Below, one piece after another: positions 15,498 to 25,280 of a DNA stretch of 64,000 nt. Position numbers and translations under genes: made by a program. The DNA is from Eubacterium plexicaudatum ASF492. GTDB lineage: Bacteria > Bacillota > Clostridia > Lachnospirales > Lachnospiraceae. The stretch lies in the NCBI RefSeq assembly GCF_000364225.2, contig NZ_AQFT02000001.1, positions 868,001 through 932,000 on the forward strand. Direction: 5' to 3'. Position 1 is the stretch's first letter, and every line of letters starts with the position of its first letter. The notes under the pieces are model-generated. The model was not told the DNA's origin. It saw only the letters and a list, made by a program, of their open reading frames with translations, and did not search any database.

Positions 15498-16955
15498 TTG
15501 GCGATCAGCAAGATACTTTATATCGGGGACTGCGGTGCAGGGTATGCGGGGAAGCACTTGAAACAGGCACTCGATTATATCACCGTGCCGGAGAAAACAG
15601 GCGGAGGGCAGTTCGTGGGTTCCCTTAACTGCCAGCAGGAACAGGTATATGAACAGATGCGGCAGACAAAGGAACAGTTTGGAAAGACGGATCAGAGGCA
15701 GGGCTACCACCTGATCATATCCTTCGTGGAGGGTGAAGTGGATGCGGATACTGCCTTTGAGGTGATCGGGAAGTTTGCAAAAGAGTATCTCGGCAAAGAC
15801 TATGAGGCTCTGTATGCGGTGCATGACAACACAAACCATATCCACGGTCATATCATCTTCAACAGTGTCAGTTTCCGGGACGGCAGAAAGTACCGTTATA
15901 AGAAAGGGGACTGGGCAAGGGAGATACAGCCCATCACGAACCGCCTGTGTGAAGAGTACGGGCTTTCCACGATTGAAATATCAGAGGACAGGGCGAAGAA
16001 ATCTGAAAATTATAAAGAATGGAACGATTTTCGGGATGGCAGATTTGTGTGGGCGGACATGATAAAGCGTGACATTGATGCGGCAGTCATTCAGTCGGCA
16101 ACCTATGAGTCCTTTTTATCCGTCCTTTCCGAAATGGGTTACGGGATAAAGAACGCATACAGGACGGAAGGAAAGCACCTTGCAATCAAGCCTATGGGCA
16201 TGAGCAGGTTCAGGCGGTGTAAATCGCTTGGGGAGGATTACACGGAGGAGCGCATACGGGAACGGATCGCACAGGAGAATCTTTCTTCCTATAAAAAGGT
16301 GCAGCAGGTGCAGGAAACAAAAATCGTGCGATGCCGTGTAAAACGCTATAAAAAAGCAAAAATGTCCGGCATACAGAAACGCTATTTTGCAAGGCTTTAC
16401 AAAACGGGGCTTTTAAAAAAGCGCCCGTACAGCAAGGCATGGCAGTACCGTGACGACATCAGGAAGATGCAGAAGCTACAGGAAGATTACCTGTTCCTTG
16501 TAAGGCACGATGTTTCCACGGCGGGGGACATCAGGCAGACGGCAGCACAGATGGCAGACAGGAAGAAAGAGACTTCAAGGGAAAAAAGCCGGATATTCAA
16601 GGAACGTGCAAGGATGAAGCCGCTTTTTGATATTGCGGCGCAGATGGAGGCACTTTTGGAATGTGAAAACTGTTACCAGCGTGGGGAAGCCTTGTTTGAG
16701 AAAGAGCATGGGCAGTATGCCGCACTGTCGGCAAGGCTTGAAAAGGAAGGATACACGGCAGGGCAGCTTGCAGAATTTAAGGAACATTACCGGAGCGAGA
16801 TCGCACGGATAAGGGAAAAAGAGAAGGCTGTGGCGAAAGAGGAAAGGATCGCCGCCCGCATCCTTGCGGAAATCACGGCAGGGGAGAGGGCAGGAAAACC
16901 GGAGCCGGAAAAGAAACAGGAAAAGGAGAGGGAACGGAAAGAAAAATCCAGATGA
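15498..16955 (+). CDS. Relaxase (MobP-type, relaxase/mobilisation nuclease)
   Basis: 485 aa, TTG start at 15498 (AISKILYIGDCGAGYAGKHL). The family motifs are visible: an N-terminal block with ALDYITVPEKT, candidate Tyr in QGYHLIISFVEGEV, and the metal-binding three-His motif VHDNTNHIHGHIIFNSVSF. The last third is a basic coiled coil (RKKETSREKSRIFKERARMK). Nicks oriT and pilots the strand through the VirD4 channel. The canonical candidate oriT lies 1.7 kb upstream. Confidence 0.88.
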   Translation: MAISKILYIGDCGAGYAGKHLKQALDYITVPEKTGGGQFVGSLNCQQEQVYEQMRQTKEQFGKTDQRQGYHLIISFVEGEVDADTAFEVIGKFAKEYLGKDYEALYAVHDNTNHIHGHIIFNSVSFRDGRKYRYKKGDWAREIQPITNRLCEEYGLSTIEISEDRAKKSENYKEWNDFRDGRFVWADMIKRDIDAAVIQSATYESFLSVLSEMGYGIKNAYRTEGKHLAIKPMGMSRFRRCKSLGEDYTEERIRERIAQENLSSYKKVQQVQETKIVRCRVKRYKKAKMSGIQKRYFARLYKTGLLKKRPYSKAWQYRDDIRKMQKLQEDYLFLVRHDVSTAGDIRQTAAQMADRKKETSREKSRIFKERARMKPLFDIAAQMEALLECENCYQRGEALFEKEHGQYAALSARLEKEGYTAGQLAEFKEHYRSEIARIREKEKAVAKEERIAARILAEITAGERAGKPEPEKKQEKERERKEKSR

Positions 16956-16959
16956 GTGT

Positions 16960-16988
16960 AACAGCCCCAAAACGGCTGTTTATTTTTT
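16960..16988 (+). terminator. Rho-independent terminator after the relaxase
   Basis: AACAGCC (16960-16966) and GGCTGTT (16974-16980) with a 7-nt loop, followed by TATTTTTT. Confidence 0.8.
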
Positions 16989-17018
16989 GCCCAAAACGGG
17001 CAGGAAGGGAGGACATTG

Positions 17019-18167
17019 ATGCAGGAACGGACGGCGCTTAGCGGCATGGACCTGAAAGCATATCTTGGCAGGCTGAAACAGAACCCGAAGTATACGGAAG
17101 AAATCTTAAAGCTGATAGAGGATGACCTGCGGTTCGGTCTGACAAAGGAGGAAACAGAGGAATACAGCGCTGGCAGATACGATTACAGACAGATGTGCGT
17201 GTATTCCCGCTGTCTGCGCAATGGCTACAATGAGGAGGAAAAGGCTGCAATCTTAAAAGAGGGGTTAAGCGGCGACCAGATGGCGGTGGCGCTGGAGTTT
17301 TATGAAAAAGGCGTCCCGATGAATACCATAACCGAAGTGCTTTCCAGTGCGGAAAATACGGCGTATACCATGAAACGCCTTTTTTCACAGGTGCTTTGCA
17401 AGGCAAGGGAGGCAGAGCCGGTGAGCGGGCAGGATGTGGCGTATGCAAAGGAACTTATGCAGCAGATCCATGAGGTGGTCGAAAAGATTTCCTGTCAGGA
17501 AAAACGGTATGACGCCTTAAATGAGAAACTGAAAGAGATCGGGACGGCGGGGCAGGATGCACAGATACAGAGCAACCTCCTTTCACAGCTTTCCGAAAAG
17601 GACAAAATGCTGGAAAAGCAGCAGAATGAACTAAACGAGGCAAGGGTGCAGATTGCAAGGCTGCATGGTGAGATAGAAGCAGTAAGAAAGGAGCGGAAAG
17701 CATTGGAGGAACAGGTAAAAAATATGGTCAGTGCAGAGCCGGAATCGGCGGCAGAACCAAAAAAGCCGGAAAAGGAAAAGAAGCCGGAAACAAAGGCGGA
17801 AAGCAGTGCGCCCGCTATGCAGGAATCGGCGCTTTATCCCGGAATCGAATACCATGCCGCAGTTGTGGACAGGGACGGCAACATTATCCGCTTTGTCCCG
17901 GTGGAGCGCATGGAGCGTAAAGACAGGGGGAGCGTGATGAGTTCCATGTTCTCACGTCTTTTCTTAAAGAAAAAAACGGACATTGTGAAGCTGCTTGCGG
18001 AAAAGGACCTTTCGCCGGAACAGCTTGTGCAGGTGCGCAGCGCCATTGAGAAAGGGCTGTCGGAGAAGCAGTTGCTTGTGCTGATAAACAATAAAATCCC
18101 GGCAGAACAGATGGAAGAGATCATAAACATCGCAGTCTATGAAAACAAAATGAAGGAGGGGCAGTAA
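17019..18167 (+). CDS. Coiled-coil mobilisation-associated protein, unknown
   Basis: 382 aa from ATG 17019 (AGGAAGGGAGGAC upstream; TTG 17016 also possible). The N-terminal helical repeat region is followed by a coiled coil at about residues 175-240 (EKDKMLEKQQNELNEARVQI) and a Lys/Pro/Glu-rich linker. The C terminus has DLSPEQLVQVRSAIEKGLSE-type repeats, also seen near KEGLSGDQMAVALEFYEKGV. Probably a structural or DNA-handling protein of transfer; family not recognised. Stop overlaps the next start (ATGG). Confidence 0.6.
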   Translation: MQERTALSGMDLKAYLGRLKQNPKYTEEILKLIEDDLRFGLTKEETEEYSAGRYDYRQMCVYSRCLRNGYNEEEKAAILKEGLSGDQMAVALEFYEKGVPMNTITEVLSSAENTAYTMKRLFSQVLCKAREAEPVSGQDVAYAKELMQQIHEVVEKISCQEKRYDALNEKLKEIGTAGQDAQIQSNLLSQLSEKDKMLEKQQNELNEARVQIARLHGEIEAVRKERKALEEQVKNMVSAEPESAAEPKKPEKEKKPETKAESSAPAMQESALYPGIEYHAAVVDRDGNIIRFVPVERMERKDRGSVMSSMFSRLFLKKKTDIVKLLAEKDLSPEQLVQVRSAIEKGLSEKQLLVLINNKIPAEQMEEIINIAVYENKMKEGQ

Positions 18168-18562
18168 TGGGACTGGTGGCAGTAACAGAGACGGCGCAGA
18201 TGTTCCAGCAGAAAAACATTGTCCTGACAGAGAGGGACAAGGAGTTTGTGGTACAGTTTGCTTTCCGTACAAATGACCGGGAACTGACAAACAAGCTGAT
18301 TGATGAGCTTACGGAAGCGGGTGCAGACAGGGATACAGTATGCAGGAAATATCAGGCACTCACGGGTTCCCAGCCGGACTGGATACAGAAGATCGAAAAC
18401 ATGCTCGTGTCGCTTGAAATGTACCGTGTGCAGGAGGAACAGGCAGTAAAGACCTTATCGGAACTTCTGTCTGCCTGCGGCATTTCCATGAGCGAGGAGG
18501 AAATCAGGAATACGGATACCGCAAAAGTGCAGGAGCGTGTCAAGAAAGAAGCAAGTTTATAG
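18167..18562 (+). CDS. Unknown helical protein of the transfer operon
   Basis: 131 aa, soluble and helical, starting at the overlap with the previous stop. No motif recognised. Co-transcription with PcfB-like and VirD4 genes suggests a transfer-related role. Confidence 0.55.
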   Translation: MGLVAVTETAQMFQQKNIVLTERDKEFVVQFAFRTNDRELTNKLIDELTEAGADRDTVCRKYQALTGSQPDWIQKIENMLVSLEMYRVQEEQAVKTLSELLSACGISMSEEEIRNTDTAKVQERVKKEASL

Positions 18563-18574
18563 GAGGCGTGGTAT

Positions 18575-19966
18575 ATGAACCTTACGTTGCATGATGATTA
18601 TATCGTAATAGTTACGCTGCCCACGGACAGTAAACAGATACAAATGGGGATACACCAGAAGGATGCCAGTTTTGCCACATGGGAGGTTGCAGACGGAAAT
18701 TACCAGCAGACACATTATTTTTCAGACAGGGACAGTGCAACCGAAGATCTGTGCAGGCGCACACTGGACGAACTGCGCCTGAAAAAGCAGGTACAGAAAA
18801 AAGAACAGGGAAGGGGAGGTAGTATGGCGGAAGAAATACAGGAGGCAGTCCAGATTATCCGTGTCGGCTATGACGGGATAGAGATTGCAATGAAGGTCTG
18901 CGGCGGCACGATTGGGGGAATGAAAAAAGCACTGGATTTCCTGATTGCGGTCATGGACCATGAAAAGACACTGGGAAAGACGGACATGCGCAGGCTGCTT
19001 ATGAAAGGCGGGGACCTTCAGGTGTTCCAGTTCCCCACGGAGGACACGAAGAAAGTGGAGAAGATGGCGAAAAAATACGGGCTTTTATATTCCGTACTGC
19101 CCGACATCAACAAGAAGGACGGCATGAGCGAGATCATCTTCCATACGGAGGCAGTCCCACGGGTAAACATGATGATACAGAAGCTGAAATCCGGCAGGAT
19201 CGCCACGTTTGATGATTACCTGAAAAACGGGGACGAAAAGGAGATGGACAAGGTGCTGTCTTTCCTGAAAGAGCAGAAAAAGGGAAACGAAAACCTCCAC
19301 ACTGAGGAAGCGGCAAGGGCGGGGGTGGCGCTTGACGGGCTGATTGAGAAAGTCGGCAGTTATGCAATGGAGAAAAAGAGTATCAGTGTGGAGGAAGTAA
19401 AGGAAAATTTCAGCCTTGAAAACGAACAGGCGGAAAAGGTTGTGGGGCAGCTTGAGCGGATCGGCGTCCTTTCCAAAGAGGAAGGCGGGCAGCACAGAGT
19501 CCTTATGGATAAGGACATGTTTTTAAACCGCATGAAAGGATACCGGGAACTTGCACAGCGTATGCAGGCAGTAGCCGCCGCACAGAACCCTGATCTTACG
19601 GACATTACCATTACAAAGAAACTGATAACGGAGGAAAATGACCATGCCGTAAAGACAAGGATACCGGGAACGTGGGGCGAAAATGCACAATATGTCTGGA
19701 TCAATAAGGACAAGGCAATGGAAATCCATGATGGAAAGACCATACTGACTTTTCTTGACCGTAACAAGGAGTACAAGATTTATTCGGCGGACAACCGTGT
19801 GGTCGCAACCATGAAGGGAAAAGACCTGTACGAAGGGCATTATGACAGGGTAAGTGCGGAGGTGCGGAAACGGTATGCGGACGTGGAGCGGAAAGCAAAG
19901 GAGCAGGAGCTTATGCGGAAGAAAAAGCCCGCACCGAAAAAAGCGCCCGCACCGAAAAAGAGGTAG
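18575..19966 (+). CDS. pcfB: PcfB-like (DUF3801) protein with N-terminal extension
   Basis: 463 aa. From about residue 84 on (MAEEIQEAVQIIRVGYDGIE, then CGGTIGGMKKALDFLI) it reads like DUF3801/PcfB proteins, which sit beside VirD4 coupling proteins in Gram-positive elements and help deliver the relaxosome. The first 83 residues are a separate small-domain sequence. An excellent internal start (GGGGAGGTAGT then ATG at 18824) lies at the domain border, so the PcfB part may be made on its own. The C terminus is a Lys/Pro repeat (KKPAPKKAPAPKK). Confidence 0.75.
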   Translation: MNLTLHDDYIVIVTLPTDSKQIQMGIHQKDASFATWEVADGNYQQTHYFSDRDSATEDLCRRTLDELRLKKQVQKKEQGRGGSMAEEIQEAVQIIRVGYDGIEIAMKVCGGTIGGMKKALDFLIAVMDHEKTLGKTDMRRLLMKGGDLQVFQFPTEDTKKVEKMAKKYGLLYSVLPDINKKDGMSEIIFHTEAVPRVNMMIQKLKSGRIATFDDYLKNGDEKEMDKVLSFLKEQKKGNENLHTEEAARAGVALDGLIEKVGSYAMEKKSISVEEVKENFSLENEQAEKVVGQLERIGVLSKEEGGQHRVLMDKDMFLNRMKGYRELAQRMQAVAAAQNPDLTDITITKKLITEENDHAVKTRIPGTWGENAQYVWINKDKAMEIHDGKTILTFLDRNKEYKIYSADNRVVATMKGKDLYEGHYDRVSAEVRKRYADVERKAKEQELMRKKKPAPKKAPAPKKR

Positions 19967-19972
19967 CCGCCT

Positions 19973-22192
19973 ATGGTACAGAACAAGAAAAAAGTATCCC
20001 TGTGGTTTATCGTACTGGGGGCAGTCCTTTGTGCCTATGCAGGGTATCTCCTGAACGGCGCATGGGAGCCGGGAATGGAGATGAATGCCTTTCTGGAGTC
20101 CTTCAACCGTGTGTGCGCCGAACCATTTGCAAATTATTATAACCAGACAACCATGAAAGCGGTAGTGATAGCCTTAATCGTCTATGCTACCGCCCTTTTA
20201 ATGTATATCACAAGCCAGCGGAACTTCATGCCGGGGAAGGAATTTGGAACGGCAAGGTTTGAATCACCCAAAATGGCAAACAAGATACTTGCGGACAAGG
20301 ACGAAAATTTCAACCGCATTTTGAGCCAGAACGTGAAGATGTCGCTGAATTTCCGGCGGCTGAAACTCAACGGGAACATTCTGATATGCGGCGGTTCCGG
20401 CGCAGGAAAGACCTTTTATGAGGTAAAGCCGAACCTGATGCAGATGCCGCATAACTGTTCCTTTATCTGTACCGATCCCAAAGGGGAAATCCTCAGAAGC
20501 TGCGGGGAGATGTTAAGGAACAACGGATACAGCGTAAAGGTCATAAACCTGCTGGAAATGGAAAAGTCGGACTGCTACAATCCCTTTTCCTATATCCGTG
20601 AGGAGACGGACGTGGTAAAGCTGATCACGAACCTTATCAGCAATACCACGCCAAAGGGCGCAACTCCCTCCGATCCCTTCTGGGAAAAGGCGGAAGGGCT
20701 GTTCCTACAGGCAATCTTCTATTATGTGTGGCTGGAAGAGCCGCCTGCAAGGAGGAACTTTGAGACAGTCTTACAGCTTTTGGGGGAGGCGGAAGTGACG
20801 GAACAGAACAAGCCTTCCAGACTGGACGTGCGCATGAAATTCCTTGAGGAAACTTCAAAGCTCGGCTCGGCGCACCCTGCGGTGAAACAGTACAACAAAT
20901 GTATGCGTGGTGCGGGCGATACTGTCCGTTCCATCATCATCAGCGCAAACTCCCGGCTTGCTTTTTTGGAAAACAAGCAGGTACTCCGGCTGCTGTCAAG
21001 GGACGACTTGGACCTTGCGGAACTTGGCATTGGCGTGAACGGGGACGGGGAGACAAAAACAGCGCTGTTCTGCGTCATTCCGGATTCCGACAAGTCCTAC
21101 AACTTCATTATCGGAATGCTTTATACACAGATTTTTCAGGAGCTTTACTATCAGGCAGACTTCAACTGCGGCGGGCGGCTCCCGATCCATGTGACCTTCA
21201 TGCTTGATGAATTTGCGAATGTCGCACTGCCGGATGATTACTGCTCCCTTTTATCAACCATGAGGTCGAGGGAAATTTCCAGTATCATCATTATCCAGAA
21301 TTTCGCCCAGTTAAAGGCGCTTTTCAAGGACACTTGGGAAACCATTCCGGGCAACTGCGACACGTTTATCTATCTTGGCGGCAATGAGCAGAGTACGCAC
21401 AAGTATGTTTCGGAACTGCTCGGCAAAGGCACGATTGACAAGAAATCAAGCGGTGAGACAAAGGGCAGGCAGGGAAGCTCCTCACGCAATTACGACGTGC
21501 TTGGCAGGGAGCTTTTCACAGCGGACGAAGTGCGCAAGCTGGACAACAAGAAGTGCATTATTTTTATCCGTGGCTTTGATCCGATTATGGACAGCAAGTT
21601 TATCCCATTCGGACACCCGGCATTTGACCAGACCGCTGACGGGAAAGGGAAGCCGTATGTCCATGTCCCAAACAGCGGAGGTGGAGGACAGGCGCTGCCG
21701 TTCCAACTGCTGACACCGAAGGCTCTTTCCTATTATGAGGAGCTGAAAAAGAAGGGTGAAAATGTCTATATTGACAAAATCGACTACAAGGACTTTGAAC
21801 TTCTCACTGATGCCGGAATGCAGAAACGCTTCATCAGCATGGAGGAACAGGAGCAGAAGGAACAGCTTAACAGGGAACAGGACAATGAACTCATGTATGC
21901 ACAGGAGGACGTGCCGGAACCGGAGACAGCCGGAACGAAACCAAAGCAGGCGGCAAAAGAGCCTGTGCCGGAACCGGAGGCGGCAGGGCGCAGGCTGGAG
22001 GGCGAAGATACCATTATGAACCGTATGGCGCAGTGGAAGTATTCCAAAGAGCAGAAAGACGAGCTGCACAGGATGATTGCGCTCGGAATGCCAACAAAAA
22101 CCATACTGGCGGTATTCTACCCGGAAACGGATGTCATAAAGATGCGGGAGATCAGAAAGACATTCCAGACAGTGCGGCACTCAGGGGATTAG
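19973..22192 (+). CDS. virD4: VirD4/TraG-type coupling protein (T4CP)
   Basis: 739 aa. Two N-terminal membrane helices at about residues 9-25 and 63-80. Walker A is ICGGSGAGKTFYEVKP at about 137-152, followed by FICTDPKGEILRSCGEML. Walker B is VTFMLDEFANVALPDDY. FIYLGGNEQSTHKYVSELLG is a typical VirD4 motif. The C-terminal acidic linker has PEPEAAGRRLEG-type repeats. Brings relaxase-bound DNA to the secretion channel. Starts 6 nt after pcfB. Confidence 0.92.
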   Translation: MVQNKKKVSLWFIVLGAVLCAYAGYLLNGAWEPGMEMNAFLESFNRVCAEPFANYYNQTTMKAVVIALIVYATALLMYITSQRNFMPGKEFGTARFESPKMANKILADKDENFNRILSQNVKMSLNFRRLKLNGNILICGGSGAGKTFYEVKPNLMQMPHNCSFICTDPKGEILRSCGEMLRNNGYSVKVINLLEMEKSDCYNPFSYIREETDVVKLITNLISNTTPKGATPSDPFWEKAEGLFLQAIFYYVWLEEPPARRNFETVLQLLGEAEVTEQNKPSRLDVRMKFLEETSKLGSAHPAVKQYNKCMRGAGDTVRSIIISANSRLAFLENKQVLRLLSRDDLDLAELGIGVNGDGETKTALFCVIPDSDKSYNFIIGMLYTQIFQELYYQADFNCGGRLPIHVTFMLDEFANVALPDDYCSLLSTMRSREISSIIIIQNFAQLKALFKDTWETIPGNCDTFIYLGGNEQSTHKYVSELLGKGTIDKKSSGETKGRQGSSSRNYDVLGRELFTADEVRKLDNKKCIIFIRGFDPIMDSKFIPFGHPAFDQTADGKGKPYVHVPNSGGGGQALPFQLLTPKALSYYEELKKKGENVYIDKIDYKDFELLTDAGMQKRFISMEEQEQKEQLNREQDNELMYAQEDVPEPETAGTKPKQAAKEPVPEPEAAGRRLEGEDTIMNRMAQWKYSKEQKDELHRMIALGMPTKTILAVFYPETDVIKMREIRKTFQTVRHSGD

Positions 22193-22203
22193 TGCAGTTT
22201 TTT

Positions 22204-22341
22204 ATGGAAAGGCGGTGGTTAAAGCAGAAACGTATCGGGGAAAGCCCGATTAAACAGTATTACGGGGAAATCCCCGTTTTGATAGAGCAGTCAGTAACAG
22301 TTTATAAACCAAAATGGAAAAGGAGATTATTTTATGCGTAG
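22204..22341 (+). CDS. Possible small basic protein, 45 aa
   Basis: ATG at 22204 opens MERRWLKQKRIGESPIKQYY, then EIPVLIEQSVTVYKPKWKRR, ending inside the start of the next gene. Ribosome binding is weak and the region also holds a GGGGAAAGCCCG / GGGGAAATCCCC-type repeat pair, so it may instead be a leader. Confidence 0.25.
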   Translation: MERRWLKQKRIGESPIKQYYGEIPVLIEQSVTVYKPKWKRRLFYA

Positions 22342-22723
22342 AACAGAGATTATTTCAGGAACAATGGCAGCAGAAACAGTGGCAGCAGAGACAAAGGCAG
22401 GAAAGGGAAGATTATCAGGGGCAAAGAAGGCTGTGACGGCGTTCTGCGGTGCGGCGTACCTTGCCGTGGGCGGACTGCCTATGACAGTGTTTGCATCAGG
22501 GGCAGGAACCAGTGCGATCACACAGCCCCTTGACAATTTAAAGACACTCGTGATTGCGGTCATCGGTGCAGTGGGCGTCATTATCCTTGCAAAGAACGTC
22601 ATGGAGTTTGCACAGGCATACCAGCAGCAGGATTCCTCCACCATGAACTCGGCGCTCAAGGGCATTGTGGCAGGGATCATGATGGCAAGCATTTCTGCTG
22701 TCCTTACTTTTCTCGGTTTCTAA
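22334..22723 (+). CDS. Maff2-family / VirB2-like pilin subunit
   Basis: 129 aa after AAAAGGAGATTATTTT. N-terminal polar leader, hydrophobic segment about residues 36-52 ending MTVFASGAGT (signal-peptide-like AxA cleavage). Then two helices: LDNLKTLVIAVIGAVGVIIL and a C-terminal GIVAGIMMASISAVLTFLGF. This fits VirB2/TrbC-like pilins and the Maff2 family of Clostridia elements. Confidence 0.8.
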   Translation: MRRTEIISGTMAAETVAAETKAGKGRLSGAKKAVTAFCGAAYLAVGGLPMTVFASGAGTSAITQPLDNLKTLVIAVIGAVGVIILAKNVMEFAQAYQQQDSSTMNSALKGIVAGIMMASISAVLTFLGF

Positions 22724-22789
22724 GAAAAAACAGCAGCGGGGGAGGGCGGGATGCCGCCTTTCCCTGAAAAGGAAAGAGGTGAGGATTCA

Positions 22790-23632
22790 GTGGATATTTT
22801 CAAGTTAGGGGACAAGATACTGGCTCTTCTGGAAATGGTGTTCGGGTTCTGGAACAATCAGGTAAGCCTTGTATTTGCCCTGTTGGGGCAGTCCCCGGTA
22901 AATTTTAAGGGCGGAGGTCCGTGGGGGCTGGTGGAAGGCGTGGAGCCGATTTTCGTGGCAGTGGGTTCTTCCCTTGTGGTGCTGTTCTTCGTGATCGGGT
23001 TCTGTGCGGAGAGTGTGGACGTGCGTGAGGAAATGCGCTTTGAGGTGATCCTGCGTATGCTGATAAGGCTCGGACTTTCAGAATGGCTTGTGGCAAACAA
23101 TGTTACTATCATGAAGGCATTTTTTAGTACAATCGGGAACCTTGTGAACGCACTGTCGGCGGGCGGCTACACGACGCTTGCCATTGACAGCGCACAGGCA
23201 GACGTCATAAAGGAGCTGGGTTTCGGTGAGGGGCTTATCATGCTGATACTGGCGGCACTTCTGAGCGTCATTGTCATTATCTGTGGCTTTTTTATGATAT
23301 ACACGGTGTACTTCCGTTTTTTAAAGATCATGGTCATCGTGCCGATTGGCTCCATTGCCTTTTCAACGCTGGCAGGCAACCGGAACGTGGCAAACACGGC
23401 AAGCACCTACGCCAAATATTTCTTATCCGTGGTGTTTGAGGCAGTCACGATGGCGCTGGCAATCATGCTGTGCAATGCCTTCATCAGTGCGGGGCTTCCG
23501 TCCTTTACGGGCAGTTACGCAGACTGGGCGAAAACGCTCATTTACCTGTGTGAGATGACCTTTACGATTGCCCTTACCGTGGGAAGCGTCAAAGGAGCGC
23601 AGTCGCTTACAAGCAAGGCATTAGGATTATAG
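22790..23632 (+). CDS. VirB6/TrbL-like inner-membrane channel protein
   Basis: 280 aa from GTG 22790 (GAAAGAGGTGAGGATTCA upstream). At least five membrane helices: about 46-70, 78-100, 140-175, 190-210 and 235-262. SVKGAQSLTSKALGL at the C terminus and NRNVANTASTYAKYFLSVVF are typical of the CD1105-type conjugal transfer membrane proteins. Forms the channel base with PrgI- and VirB4-like proteins. Confidence 0.8.
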   Translation: MDIFKLGDKILALLEMVFGFWNNQVSLVFALLGQSPVNFKGGGPWGLVEGVEPIFVAVGSSLVVLFFVIGFCAESVDVREEMRFEVILRMLIRLGLSEWLVANNVTIMKAFFSTIGNLVNALSAGGYTTLAIDSAQADVIKELGFGEGLIMLILAALLSVIVIICGFFMIYTVYFRFLKIMVIVPIGSIAFSTLAGNRNVANTASTYAKYFLSVVFEAVTMALAIMLCNAFISAGLPSFTGSYADWAKTLIYLCEMTFTIALTVGSVKGAQSLTSKALGL

Positions 23633-23641
23633 GAGGGCTGT

Positions 23642-24736
23642 ATGGAAATAAGACCATTGACTAAGGCGGAACAGAAATACACTTACAGGCAGAGTATGCA
23701 GATCAGCGGGCAGACAGGAAGCATTGGCGTCATGTATGGGGGATATAAGAGTGATAAAGAGTTCTATTCCAGATTTTATGACTTAAATGAACGATGGAAA
23801 ACAAGGGAATTTGAGGAGGGGCTGGAAAACCTCTTGAATAGCCTGCGTTCTGACAAAGACGGATTTATGCGGAATCTGGATACGATGCGTGAATATACAG
23901 CCTGTCATCCGCAGAACGCATTTCAGGGGAAGGAAGCAACGGAGTACGGTTTTCGTGCGGATACGGAAAAGTATGCCTATGTGATGCGCTGCAATCCTGC
24001 AAAAGAAAATGATAATGTTGAAATCCACTGTTATGTGAAAGAATGGCTGGATCAGCATATCAGTAAGGCAGAAAAGGGTATCCGGTTCATCAACAGCAGG
24101 TATGATGAACTGTTCCACATTGCGGATGGAGAGAAGATCAAAATCAGGTATTCAGGCGGCGAGGAACAGGAGCGTGTCTGCCGCTATATTGACGAATATC
24201 ATACGGAAGTCGGCAACAACCTGTACCACATCTGCCAGTTTGCAGAGATCATGGAACGGAACGGCTCGGAATATACGCCAGTGGAACCGGAAACAGTGCA
24301 GGCGCAGGAAAAAGAGCAGGCGCAGGAAAATAAAACGGAGGGGACACTGGAACTGAAAACCCAGTTTGGGACTACGGAAAATGTGTCGCTGACAGTCAAC
24401 ACCTACGTGGACAACAACAGCCTTTATGTAGGAATGACAACAGCAGAGGACGGGTTCCCGGAGCCTTACGGCGATGTGACGGTAAACCTGCTTTCTTCCG
24501 TACCGCCCTACTGTGCCTTTGTGGATACAAACAACATGCCGGAGCTTGAGGACTTCCTTGTGAAAAACGGGATTGCCGAGTTTACAGGGCTGATGCAGAA
24601 AAGCGGGTATTGCAGTTATCCCCTTTATCAGTTCAATGTGGAAAAGATGCGCAGGCTCTGCCCGGATGGAATGGCGGCATATGAGCAGGTAAATGGACTG
24701 GATAAAAAGCCGGAGAAAAAGGAAAAGAGCAGATAG
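23642..24736 (+). CDS. DUF4313-containing protein
   Basis: 364 aa. The N-terminal half is unrecognised and charged. The C-terminal about 120 residues match the DUF4313 pattern: NVSLTVNTYVDNNSLYVGMT, GFPEPYGDVTVNLL, PPYCAFVDTNNMPELEDFLV and YCSYPLYQFNVEKMRRLCPD. DUF4313 is frequent in conjugative elements of gut Clostridia, function unknown. Located between channel protein and PrgI genes. Confidence 0.75.
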   Translation: MEIRPLTKAEQKYTYRQSMQISGQTGSIGVMYGGYKSDKEFYSRFYDLNERWKTREFEEGLENLLNSLRSDKDGFMRNLDTMREYTACHPQNAFQGKEATEYGFRADTEKYAYVMRCNPAKENDNVEIHCYVKEWLDQHISKAEKGIRFINSRYDELFHIADGEKIKIRYSGGEEQERVCRYIDEYHTEVGNNLYHICQFAEIMERNGSEYTPVEPETVQAQEKEQAQENKTEGTLELKTQFGTTENVSLTVNTYVDNNSLYVGMTTAEDGFPEPYGDVTVNLLSSVPPYCAFVDTNNMPELEDFLVKNGIAEFTGLMQKSGYCSYPLYQFNVEKMRRLCPDGMAAYEQVNGLDKKPEKKEKSR

Positions 24737-24760
24737 GGAATTTATGCAGGAGGTGTAAAA

Positions 24761-25183
24761 ATGGTAATTGAAATCAACAAAGATATAGACCGTTATAAGG
24801 AATCGGTTGTCATGGGGCTGACGGCAAAGCAGCTTATCTTCTCCGTGGCGTCGGTTGCAGCGGGCGGCGGGATCGTGCTGCTGCTGTACCGCTATATCGG
24901 TCTTACCCCCAGTGTGTATGTGGCAATCCCGGTTGCCGCCCCGATAGCGCTTGGAGGGTTCTATTCATTCAACGGAATGGGGTTTTATGAGTATATGGGA
25001 AGAAAGATGCGTATGCTCTTTGCCAACCGTCCGCTTGCCTATGTGTCCACCGAAGGGGAGGAAACAATCCGTGAGATCCGCATGGAAGAGGAAGCGGAAA
25101 AAAAGGCGGATAAGAAGAAGGGCAGAAAGAAAGGCAGCGGAAAAAAGAAAACCAGCAAAAAAAATAAGAAAGCAATTTGGTGA
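24761..25183 (+). CDS. PrgI-family membrane protein
   Basis: 140 aa. EINKDIDRYKESVVMGLTAK is the PrgI family hallmark, followed by two membrane helices at about residues 25-43 and 48-66. The C-terminal tail is extremely lysine-rich (KKADKKKGRKKGSGKKK). VirB3-like component next to the VirB4 ATPase. In relatives the VirB4 gene follows at once. Here an IS110-type element has been inserted between them. Confidence 0.85.
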   Translation: MVIEINKDIDRYKESVVMGLTAKQLIFSVASVAAGGGIVLLLYRYIGLTPSVYVAIPVAAPIALGGFYSFNGMGFYEYMGRKMRMLFANRPLAYVSTEGEETIREIRMEEEAEKKADKKKGRKKGSGKKKTSKKNKKAIW

Positions 25184-25280
25184 AATGTCAAGAGGAAAAT
25201 AAAAAAGATTTTCTGGAAAAAGGGTAACTTTAATAGACCTACCGTCCAAAAAAGAACGTAAGTTCGATAAGCGTTATGGA

